A stretch of DNA of 6,577 bases from Oscillospiraceae bacterium (GTDB taxonomy: Bacteria > Bacillota > Clostridia > Oscillospirales > Acutalibacteraceae). The translations under genes were made by a program, and so were the position numbers. Where the stretch lies: NCBI GenBank assembly GCA_902766855.1, contig CACXFE010000045.1:1-6577 (forward strand), read 5' to 3'. The notes below the pieces were generated by a model. That model made no database searches, was not told the origin of the DNA, and saw nothing but the letters and a program-made list of their open reading frames with translations. Below, piece by piece: positions 1 to 6,214 of the stretch (the first letter of the stretch is position 1; each line of letters begins with the position of its first letter).

Positions 1-1591
1 ATTCCTCAATCAGATGCGGCAGAAAATGTTCGGAAAGATGCAGCGGCTGCCGATACGGTATTTTGACAGCCACACGCACGGCGACATTATGAGTTATTAT
101 ACCAATGATATTGATACCATGCGCCAACTGATTTCTCAAAGTATTCCGCAATTTTTCTCTTCTTTGATCACGCTGATCGCTCTGCTTTCCTATATGCTGT
201 ATTTAAGCGTATGGATGACACTGGTGATTTTTATCGGGATTTTTGCGATGACGATGGTCACCAAAAAAGTGGGCGGAAACAGTGCAAAATTTTTCGTTCG
301 TCAGCAAAAATCGGTTGCCGCGGTAGAAGGGTATATCGAAGAAATGATGAACGGGCAGAAAGTGGTGCAGGTCTTCTGCCACGAAAAAGAAAACGAAAAG
401 AATTTTGACGCGCTGAATGATTCGCTGTATCACGATATGTATCAGGCCAATAAATTTGCCAACATTTTAATGCCGATCATGGGCAATATCGGGAACATTC
501 TGTATGTGCTGATGGCCTTTGTCGGCGGGCTCCTGATCGTTTCCAAAGTGCCGAATCTCTCCCTTTCCGGGCAAGTGCTTTCGGTGGCGGTTGTGATTCC
601 GTTCCTCAATATGACGCGCCAATTCTGCATGAATATCAGCACGGTTTCGCAACAGATCAACGCCGTGGTCATGGCCATGGCGGGCACCGAGCGTATTTTT
701 GAACTGATGGACGAAGAACCCGAACCGGATAACGGCTATGTCACGCTTGTGAACGCCGAAATCGGGGAAGACGGCACCATCACCGAGGCCGATCATCGCA
801 CCGGCGTGTGGGCATGGAAGCACCCGCATCATGACGGAACGGTGACTTATACCAAATTGGCTGGGGATGTGCGATTAAGCGATGTGGATTTCGGATATGT
901 GCCGGAGAAGATCGTGCTGCACAATGTGGATCTTTACGCCGAGCCGGGGCAGAAAATCGCCTTTGTGGGGGCAACCGGCGCGGGGAAGACCACCATCACC
1001 AATCTGATCAACCGTTTTTATGACATTGCGGACGGGAAAATCCGTTATGACGGGATCAATATCAATAAAATCAAAAAATCATCCCTGCGTAAAAGCCTTG
1101 GGATTGTGTTGCAGGATGTCAACCTGTTTACCGGAACCGTGATGGAAAATATCCGTTATGGCAGGCTGGACGCTACGGATGAAGAATGTATCGCGGCGGC
1201 AAAACTTGCCAATGCGCACGGATTTATCGAAATGTTGCCGGAGGGCTACCAAACGGTATTAAGCGGCGACGGAAGCGGGCTTTCCCAAGGGCAAAGGCAA
1301 CTGATTTCGATCGCACGGGCGGCGGTGGCCGACCCGCCGGTCATGATATTAGACGAAGCCACTTCTTCTATTGACACTCGCACCGAGGCGATCGTTCAAA
1401 AGGGAATGGACAGCCTGATGCACGGCAGAACGGTGTTCATTATCGCGCACCGCCTTTCCACGGTGCAAAATTCCGATGTGATCATGGTGTTGGATCACGG
1501 GCATATCATTGAGCGCGGCACGCACAAGCATTTGATCGAAGAAAAAGGGAAATACTATCAGTTGTATACCGGCGCTTTTGAATTAGAATAA
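1..1591 (+). CDS. ABC exporter half-transporter (membrane domain + ATPase), 5' partial
   Basis: This is a membrane-embedded ATP-driven exporter subunit (type IV exporter fold). The frame is open to the window edge (codons F-L-N-Q precede the Met at 14), and the first visible residues match the loop after TM2 of such exporters (LPIRYFDSHTHGDIMS). The true start is therefore upstream, and I estimate that about 100 residues are missing. Counting from the Met at 14, hydrophobic segments lie near residues 47-85 and 150-200. The ATPase domain follows, with Walker A GATGAGKTT at 319-327 (K325), Q-loop Q367, signature LSQGQ at 423-427, Walker B LDEATSSID with catalytic E448, and switch H479. An insert of about 40 residues (roughly 242-281, containing WAWKHPH) separates the membrane and ATPase domains; from memory this occurs in a group of Clostridia exporters. 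The catalytic residues are intact. Such genes usually sit next to a second half-transporter, so a partner upstream of the window is likely. The substrate cannot be told from sequence; annotation as a multidrug or lipid exporter would be a guess. Confidence 0.96.
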   Translation, partial: FLNQMRQKMFGKMQRLPIRYFDSHTHGDIMSYYTNDIDTMRQLISQSIPQFFSSLITLIALLSYMLYLSVWMTLVIFIGIFAMTMVTKKVGGNSAKFFVRQQKSVAAVEGYIEEMMNGQKVVQVFCHEKENEKNFDALNDSLYHDMYQANKFANILMPIMGNIGNILYVLMAFVGGLLIVSKVPNLSLSGQVLSVAVVIPFLNMTRQFCMNISTVSQQINAVVMAMAGTERIFELMDEEPEPDNGYVTLVNAEIGEDGTITEADHRTGVWAWKHPHHDGTVTYTKLAGDVRLSDVDFGYVPEKIVLHNVDLYAEPGQKIAFVGATGAGKTTITNLINRFYDIADGKIRYDGININKIKKSSLRKSLGIVLQDVNLFTGTVMENIRYGRLDATDEECIAAAKLANAHGFIEMLPEGYQTVLSGDGSGLSQGQRQLISIARAAVADPPVMILDEATSSIDTRTEAIVQKGMDSLMHGRTVFIIAHRLSTVQNSDVIMVLDHGHIIERGTHKHLIEEKGKYYQLYTGAFELE

Positions 1592-1598
1592 TCAAATG

Positions 1599-1604
1599 AA
1601 GGGA
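1599..1604 (+). promoter_or_regulatory. Ribosome binding site of the lipoprotein gene
   Basis: AAGGGA ends nine bases before the ATG at 1614. The in-frame ATG at 1596 lies before this site and has no purine-rich sequence upstream, so this site decides the start in favour of 1614. Confidence 0.65.
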
Positions 1605-1613
1605 TTTCAAAAC

Positions 1614-2996
1614 ATGTTTTTCAGCAATCACAGCACTTTTAAAATCATCCGGCAAGGCGGCAGTTTTCTTCTCGCGGTTCTTTTGATCTGCGGAATCGCG
1701 GCGGGTTGCGCCGCCAAAGACACGGAGGAAACGGCTTCCGTGCCGATTCCGTCTTTCCGGGAAGAAGTTTCTTCCGAAGATCAGACCGTTTCCGAACCGG
1801 AATCATCCGAGGAAGTTTCATCCGAAGAGGTTTCTTCTGTCGAATCGGTTGCGCAAAGCAGTATCGCGTCTTCTTCGGTCAGGCAATCCACCACCAAGCA
1901 AAACACGACTTCGTCCACCCAAAGCAAGCCGGCGGCGCCTCCCGTTCCTTCGGCGGAGTACCACTATAACACCAATATGAGCATTGAAGACAATGTGTTT
2001 ATGGACGCATTGGTGTATACCGGCTATAATATCACCAAGCACCGGAAAGACGGGAATATGTGGGTGTATATCCTGGCAAAGCAAAAGCGCGGGCTTGGGT
2101 ATCTTTCCAAAATCACCTACGGCGGCGGCTGCATGGGGTACGAAACCAAAAACGGCAAGCCGGATATTGCGGCGTTTCAGCGCGGCGGCCTTGTGTGTGC
2201 TTCCTATGTGACTTATGTATATTTTAATTATTTGCCGAATGTGGCCGGTATTGATACCAGTTCGTTAACCACTCCGGGAAATTCCCATATGGCGCATGAT
2301 TGGTATCTTGCGGCGAAGGACTGGGTGAAAAAAGGGTATTCCAAATACATTCCGTTTACCGCTTCGCTCAGCGGCAACCGCACGGTATTCAAATCCTCGC
2401 AAAGTATTCCGATCGGTTCGATCATCATGTTCAAGGATTTCTCCCAGCGCAACAATCCCAAAAATGATCACGGCACCCATGTTTGCGTGTATGCGGGATA
2501 TAAAAACGGTTATAACTGGGTATTCCATGTCGGCAATGAGAACGGGCCGGAGTTCTGTGCGATCGAGCGTATGAGCTGCGGGCCGGATCCGCAGTGGCCG
2601 CTCGCCGTGATCAGCACGCCTTCCAACATCCGGATGTCCGCCATGTTGGAACTGAAAGCAACGGATGACAGCGGCAATCCGGCGGCAGGCGTTTCTTTCA
2701 CCCTGATCAATGCCAAAAACGGTGCTTCCGCCGCGCTCGGCACCACCAATGCACAAGGAGTGCTGGTAAAAGAAGGGCTGCAATACGGCGACTATACTCT
2801 GCAAGCAACGGTTCCCGCCGGATTTGAGCCGCTGCCCGCACAAAAAATCAAATTGACCACCGCTTCCAACAGTAAAAACACCATTCAGACAACGCTGAAA
2901 AAAATCGTGGTAAGCACACCGGCATCGAACGATCTGCCCGACTCGACTGACAGCCAGCCGGAGGATCCAAACAAAGATCAGGATCTTTCTGATTGA
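1614..2996 (+). CDS. Secreted lipoprotein: NlpC/P60-like cysteine peptidase with C-terminal SpaA/Cna-B-like domain
   Basis: This is probably a membrane-anchored surface enzyme acting on peptidoglycan peptides. In the 460-residue form, a charged start is followed by a hydrophobic stretch (about 18-30) and a lipobox IAAGC giving lipidated Cys32. A Ser/Glu/Thr-rich linker (about 33-115) would span the wall. The catalytic-type domain follows (about 120-325): GLVCASYV with Cys195, GTHVCVYAG with His289, and VFHVGNENG with His305. This matches the Cys-His-polar layout of NlpC/P60 enzymes, although the cysteine motif is divergent from the usual DCSG. Residues about 342-430 form a prealbumin-like β-sandwich domain (LELKATDDSGNPAAGVSFTL, then TNAQGVLV and GLQYGDYTLQA), followed by an acidic, Pro/Ser-rich tail. 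An in-frame ATG at 1596 would add six residues but lacks a ribosome binding site. The gene lies 22 bases after the ABC exporter gene and ends in tandem stops (TGA TAA). Peptidase activity is inferred; CHAP-like amidase is the main alternative. Confidence 0.8.
   Translation: MFFSNHSTFKIIRQGGSFLLAVLLICGIAAGCAAKDTEETASVPIPSFREEVSSEDQTVSEPESSEEVSSEEVSSVESVAQSSIASSSVRQSTTKQNTTSSTQSKPAAPPVPSAEYHYNTNMSIEDNVFMDALVYTGYNITKHRKDGNMWVYILAKQKRGLGYLSKITYGGGCMGYETKNGKPDIAAFQRGGLVCASYVTYVYFNYLPNVAGIDTSSLTTPGNSHMAHDWYLAAKDWVKKGYSKYIPFTASLSGNRTVFKSSQSIPIGSIIMFKDFSQRNNPKNDHGTHVCVYAGYKNGYNWVFHVGNENGPEFCAIERMSCGPDPQWPLAVISTPSNIRMSAMLELKATDDSGNPAAGVSFTLINAKNGASAALGTTNAQGVLVKEGLQYGDYTLQATVPAGFEPLPAQKIKLTTASNSKNTIQTTLKKIVVSTPASNDLPDSTDSQPEDPNKDQDLSD
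1761..1838 (+). repeat. Low-complexity EEVSS repeat in the lipoprotein linker
   Basis: The pentapeptide EEVSS occurs three times, encoded at 1761-1775, 1809-1823 and 1824-1838, the last two in direct tandem. Codon choice differs between copies (GAA/GAG, TCT/TCA/TCC), so the repeat is conserved more at protein than at DNA level. It fits an extended, flexible wall-spanning linker. Confidence 0.7.
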
Positions 2997-3008
2997 TAAG
3001 GATGCGAA

Positions 3009-3037
3009 TTGACACTTGCCGCCACTTGTGATACAAT
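3009..3037 (+). promoter_or_regulatory. Sigma-A type promoter of the amidohydrolase-iorAB-paaK operon
   Basis: A perfect -35 TTGACA (3009-3014) is separated by exactly 17 bases from TACAAT (3032-3037; 5 of 6 consensus), which is preceded by an extended -10 TGA (3029-3031). Transcription should begin near 3044, leaving a leader of about 24 bases. The -35 starts only 12 bases after the lipoprotein stop codon. I see no operator-like inverted repeat around it, so the promoter looks strong, but its regulation is not visible. It is the only convincing promoter I found in the window. Confidence 0.85.
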
Positions 3038-3050
3038 GTGTACGGTTTTG

Positions 3051-3057
3051 AAAGGGA
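3051..3057 (+). promoter_or_regulatory. Ribosome binding site of the amidohydrolase gene
   Basis: AAAGGGA ends ten bases before the ATG at 3068. It lies just downstream of the expected transcription start (about 3044), which supports 3068 over the in-frame GTG at 3038. Confidence 0.75.
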
Positions 3058-3067
3058 CGATCCGGCT

Positions 3068-3874
3068 ATGAAAATCTGCTTTCACACGCACTGTTTTCCC
3101 GATCAACTGGCGCCGAAAGCCATGACGGTACTGACTGAAAACGCCGCGCCGTTCGGCCTGACACCGCATACCGACGGGACCGCCGCCGGGGCAAAGCGCC
3201 GTTTGCGGGCCGCCGGCATTGACGGGGCGCTTGTCTGCAACATTGCCACCAACCCCCATCAAGAACACCGGGTGAACGATTTTGCGATCGATACGGCCGT
3301 CGCAAAGGATTTTTTGTTCGCGGCAGGCGCGCTTCATCCTGACAGTGAGAATATCGAAACCGAATTGGATCGGCTGACCAAAGCGGGCATTCGCGGCATT
3401 AAAATTCACCCCGATTATGTGCGGGTAGAGATTACCGACCCGCGGTTTGACCGGATTTTCTCCCAAGCGGAAGAGCGCGGGATGTTTGTGATTTCACACA
3501 CCGGGTTTGACCCGGTTTCTCCCGATCATGTGCATGCTTCCGCCGCGGGGCTGAAAGCCGTGATCGAGCGGCACCCGCGTTTAACGCTGATCGCCGCGCA
3601 TATGGGCGGGCCGAGGCAAAGCGGGGAAGTGCTTCGCCTTTTGGCGGGTACCGGGATTTGGTTTGATACCTCGCTTTCTTCCACCAGAGAGGATGAGCGG
3701 GAAAACCTGATCACTCTGCTGCACGAGCATGACCCGGCACGGATCCTTTTCGGAACCGATACCCCGTGGAGTGAGCCGGAAAAAGAAATCGCGTTTTTGG
3801 AAAACGCGGGTTTGCCGGCGGCGGCATTGGAAAAAATATTTGTTCAAAATGCAGCAAAATTGCTGAAACTATAA
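3068..3874 (+). CDS. Metal-dependent amidohydrolase (amidohydrolase_2 family)
   Basis: This is a soluble 268-residue TIM-barrel enzyme. The visible metal-site pattern is HTH at residues 6-8, GIKIHPDY (K112, H114), ISHTG with H144, AAHMGG with H178, and FGTDTPW with catalytic/metal Asp231. The HxH, two His and C-terminal Asp pattern is that of amidohydrolase_2 (PF04909). That family contains both hydrolases and non-oxidative decarboxylases of aromatic acids. TatD-type deoxyribonuclease is a less likely alternative, because the GxKIHP strand and the AHMGG and FGTDxPW ends fit PF04909 better. The length is complete for a minimal member. ATG 3068 is chosen because the in-frame GTG at 3038 overlaps the -10/start region of the promoter and would lie upstream of the transcript's 5' end. 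The gene is first in an operon with iorA 17 bases downstream, which suggests, but does not show, a role in aromatic compound metabolism. The exact substrate is unknown. Confidence 0.87.
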   Translation: MKICFHTHCFPDQLAPKAMTVLTENAAPFGLTPHTDGTAAGAKRRLRAAGIDGALVCNIATNPHQEHRVNDFAIDTAVAKDFLFAAGALHPDSENIETELDRLTKAGIRGIKIHPDYVRVEITDPRFDRIFSQAEERGMFVISHTGFDPVSPDHVHASAAGLKAVIERHPRLTLIAAHMGGPRQSGEVLRLLAGTGIWFDTSLSSTREDERENLITLLHEHDPARILFGTDTPWSEPEKEIAFLENAGLPAAALEKIFVQNAAKLLKL

Positions 3875-3876
3875 AA

Positions 3877-3883
3877 GAGAGAG
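3877..3883 (+). promoter_or_regulatory. Ribosome binding site of iorA
   Basis: GAGAGAG ends eight bases before the ATG at 3892. The in-frame GTG at 3886 would be only two bases away, too close for initiation, so ATG 3892 is preferred. Confidence 0.6.
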
Positions 3884-3891
3884 TAGTGGCT

Positions 3892-5625
3892 ATGAAAAAA
3901 TTGATGATCGGCAACGAAGCGGTTGCCAACGGATTGTATGAAGGCGGGATCGGGCTGATTTCCAGTTACCCGGGAACGCCCTCCACCGAAATCACCGAAT
4001 TTTTATCGAAATTTGATGATTTACATAGCGAATGGGCGCCCAATGAAAAGGTTGCGATGGAAGCGGCGTTCGGTGCGTCGCTCGCGGGGGTGCGCTCAGC
4101 CTGTGCAATGAAGCATGTGGGGCTGAATGTGGCGGCTGATCCGCTTTTTACCCTGTCTTATACCGGGGTGAACGCGGGGCTTGTCATCTGTGTGGCGGAC
4201 GACCCTGCCATGCACTCTTCACAAAACGAGCAGGATTCCCGCCATTATGCGATCGCCGCGAAAGTTCCCATGTTAGAGCCTGCGGATTCCGCAGAAGCGC
4301 TGGCTTTTGCAAAAGCCGCTTTTGATCTTTCCGAACAATTCGATACCCCGGTGCTTTTCCGCCTTTGCACCCGCGTGGCGCATAGCCAATCCATTGTGGA
4401 AACGGGGCTGCGCCCGAAAGTTGAGAAAAAGCCGTACATCAAAGACGGCGCAAAATACATCATGATGCCGGGGAACGCCAAAAAACGCCACCCTGTGGTG
4501 GAGGCGCGCACCGCCGCATTGACAGAGTATGCGGAAACCTGCCCCTTTAACCGGGTGGAGATGGGCGGCACCGAAATCGGGATCATCACTTCGGGCACGG
4601 CATATCAGTATGTCAAAGAAGTGTTCGGTGATACGGTAAGCGTTTTGAAAATCGGAATGCCCAACCCATTGCCCAATCATCTGATCACCGATTTTGCCAA
4701 ACAGGTTCAAAAGTTATATGTCATTGAAGAATTGGATCCCGTGATCGAAAACCACTGCCGTTGTTTGGGGCTTGACCCGATCGGGAAAGCCATGTTCAGC
4801 GCAGTGGGTGAGTTTTCACAGGAAACGATCGCCAAGGCCTTTGGCTTGCCGGTAAAAACCACCGTTACGGCAGACAGCGTCACCCCCGCGCGCCCGCCGA
4901 TGATGTGCGCCGGTTGCCCGCACAGAGGAATGTATTATACCCTGGCGAAAAACAAGGTCACGGTATTGGGTGATATCGGATGTTACACGCTCGGTGCGGT
5001 TCCGCCGCTATCCGCGGTCGATTCCACCCTTTGCATGGGGGCTTCGGTTTCGGGCATTCACGGATTTCTGCTGGCATCCGAGCCTGAAGCCGCCCGGAAG
5101 ACCGTGGCGGTGATCGGGGATTCTACCTTTATGCACTCGGGAATGACGGGGCTTGTCAACATTGCGTATAACGCCTCAAACTCCACCGTGATCATTTTGG
5201 ATAACTCCATTACCGGCATGACCGGGCATCAGCAAAACCCCACCACCGGTTATAACATCAAAGGCGATCCCGCAAGCAAGGTGGATTTAGAGGCCTTTTG
5301 CCATGCCGTTGGTATTCGCCGTGTGCGCGTAGTTGATCCGTACGATCTGGCCGCTTGCGACAAGGTTTTAAAAGAAGAATTGGCGGCAGACGAGCCTTCG
5401 GTGATCATTTCCCGCAGGCCGTGCGTGCTGTTAAAATCGGTCAAGACCGCACCCGCCTTGCGTGTTGACAGCGAAAAGTGCCGCTCCTGCAAGCGGTGTA
5501 TGGGGCTTGGCTGCCCCGCGATTGCGATGAAAAACGGCAAAGCACATATTGACGCAACGCTTTGCGTCGGGTGTGAAGTTTGCAAGCAGCTTTGCCCGTT
5601 TGACGCGATCGGGAAAGGAGAATAA
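3892..5625 (+). CDS. iorA: Indolepyruvate:ferredoxin oxidoreductase, alpha subunit
   Basis: This is the catalytic subunit of the cytoplasmic, oxygen-sensitive enzyme that converts aryl-pyruvates plus CoA to aryl-acetyl-CoA, CO2 and reduced ferredoxin, using thiamine diphosphate. In the 577-residue protein, the N-terminus MKKLMIGNEAVANG and the SSYPGTPSTE segment (about 23-32) are typical of IorA. The pyrimidine-binding region continues with NEKVAMEAAFGAS and the DDPAMHSSQNEQDSR loop. The thiamine-diphosphate half contains CAGCPHRG (C339, C342), GDIGCYTLG, GDS at 409-411 and LDNSITGMTG (N438). The C-terminal ferredoxin domain has two complete 4Fe-4S motifs: C530, C533, C536, C541-P and C558, C561, C564, C568-P. 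Length is near the family norm (about 580-640), and no key residue appears lost. iorB follows after two bases with its ribosome binding site inside the iorA end, as expected for subunits needed in equal amounts. Preference among indole-, phenyl- and hydroxyphenyl-pyruvate cannot be read from sequence. Confidence 0.97.
   Translation: MKKLMIGNEAVANGLYEGGIGLISSYPGTPSTEITEFLSKFDDLHSEWAPNEKVAMEAAFGASLAGVRSACAMKHVGLNVAADPLFTLSYTGVNAGLVICVADDPAMHSSQNEQDSRHYAIAAKVPMLEPADSAEALAFAKAAFDLSEQFDTPVLFRLCTRVAHSQSIVETGLRPKVEKKPYIKDGAKYIMMPGNAKKRHPVVEARTAALTEYAETCPFNRVEMGGTEIGIITSGTAYQYVKEVFGDTVSVLKIGMPNPLPNHLITDFAKQVQKLYVIEELDPVIENHCRCLGLDPIGKAMFSAVGEFSQETIAKAFGLPVKTTVTADSVTPARPPMMCAGCPHRGMYYTLAKNKVTVLGDIGCYTLGAVPPLSAVDSTLCMGASVSGIHGFLLASEPEAARKTVAVIGDSTFMHSGMTGLVNIAYNASNSTVIILDNSITGMTGHQQNPTTGYNIKGDPASKVDLEAFCHAVGIRRVRVVDPYDLAACDKVLKEELAADEPSVIISRRPCVLLKSVKTAPALRVDSEKCRSCKRCMGLGCPAIAMKNGKAHIDATLCVGCEVCKQLCPFDAIGKGE
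5614..5620 (+). promoter_or_regulatory. Ribosome binding site of iorB within the iorA 3' end
   Basis: AAAGGAG lies in the last codons of iorA and ends seven bases before the iorB ATG at 5628. This is a strong site and suggests translational coupling of the two subunits. Confidence 0.8.
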
Positions 5626-5627
5626 CC

Positions 5628-6200
5628 ATGAATACCACCAATATCATGATTGTCGGCGTAGGCGGACAAGGCAGTTTGCTTGCATCGAAATTACTGGGCA
5701 AACTGCTGGTGTCAGAAGGATACGATGTCAAGGTTTCGGAAGTACACGGGATGAGTCAGCGCGGCGGCAGTGTGGTGACTTATGTTCGTTTCGGGGAGAA
5801 GGTTTATTCGCCCATCATCACCGAGGGAGAGGCGGATGTGATCCTTTCCTTTGAAAAGTTGGAAGCAGCGCGCTGGGCTTCCTGCCTGAAAACGGGCGGG
5901 CGCGTCATTGTAAATACGCAGGAAATCGACCCGATGCCCGTGATCATCGGCAATGCGGAGTATCCGCATGATGTTTTAACCGAACTGCAAGAAAAAGGGG
6001 TACAGATCGATGCGATCGACGCGCTTTCGATCGCCTTGGAAGCGGGAACCGCCAAAGCGGTGAATATTGTTTTATTGTCCCGGTTGGCGAAATTGTTTGA
6101 TTTCCCGTTTTCGAAATGGATCGATGCGATCGAACAGACGGTCGCGCCGAAATTTGTTGAAGTCAATAAGCGGGCGTTTTCGCTTGGATACAATCAATAA
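5628..6200 (+). CDS. iorB: Indolepyruvate:ferredoxin oxidoreductase, beta subunit
   Basis: This is the small, gamma-type subunit of the IorAB complex, which pairs with IorA in aryl-pyruvate oxidation. The 190-residue protein has the expected length. It begins with NIMIVGVGGQGSLLASKLLG (the GVGGQG glycine-rich turn at about 10-15), which defines the POR/KOR gamma domain. It continues with SEVHGMSQRGGSVVTYVRFG (about 37-56), a strongly conserved IorB signature, and EADVILSFEKLEAAR. No iron-sulfur cysteine motif is present, consistent with the clusters being carried by IorA. Start ATG 5628 follows a strong ribosome binding site and lies two bases after the iorA stop. paaK starts 14 bases downstream. 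Confidence 0.96.
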   Translation: MNTTNIMIVGVGGQGSLLASKLLGKLLVSEGYDVKVSEVHGMSQRGGSVVTYVRFGEKVYSPIITEGEADVILSFEKLEAARWASCLKTGGRVIVNTQEIDPMPVIIGNAEYPHDVLTELQEKGVQIDAIDALSIALEAGTAKAVNIVLLSRLAKLFDFPFSKWIDAIEQTVAPKFVEVNKRAFSLGYNQ

Positions 6201-6207
6201 AGGAGAG
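6199..6207 (+). promoter_or_regulatory. Ribosome binding site of paaK
   Basis: AAAGGAGAG overlaps the iorB stop codon; its AGGAG core (6201-6205) ends nine bases before the TTG at 6215. This is the main reason to accept a TTG start there. Confidence 0.75.
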
Positions 6208-6214
6208 AACTTTT

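Noticed and set aside
1609..1620. Palindrome AAAACATGTTTT centred on the lipoprotein start codon
   Set aside because: Short and AT-rich; it has no second copy in the promoter region, so an operator cannot be argued.
2265..2843. 192-codon open frame on the minus strand opposite the lipoprotein gene
   Set aside because: It is fully antisense to a well-supported gene, shows no recognisable domain, and is best explained by the codon bias of the + strand gene. The same applies to the other minus-strand frames.
2973..2988. Inverted repeat AAAGATC-AG-GATCTTT as a terminator
   Set aside because: It is inside the lipoprotein coding region, AT-rich, with a two-base loop and no T-run after it. It is probably incidental.
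3038..3067. In-frame GTG at 3038 as the start of the amidohydrolase
   Set aside because: It overlaps the promoter -10 end and lies upstream of the predicted transcript start. ATG 3068 has its own AAAGGGA and gives the expected MKICFHTH start.
3870..3875. TATAAA as a -10 box for a separate iorA promoter
   Set aside because: No -35-like hexamer lies at suitable spacing, and transcription would start at or past the iorA ribosome binding site.
3886..3891. In-frame GTG at 3886 as the start of iorA
   Set aside because: The purine-rich site is only two bases away, whereas ATG 3892 has good spacing and gives the family-typical N-terminus.
5549..5854. 101-codon + strand frame overlapping the iorA end and iorB start
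   Set aside because: It is out of frame with both well-supported genes, has no ribosome binding site of its own, and has an Arg/Cys-rich composition typical of a shadow frame.
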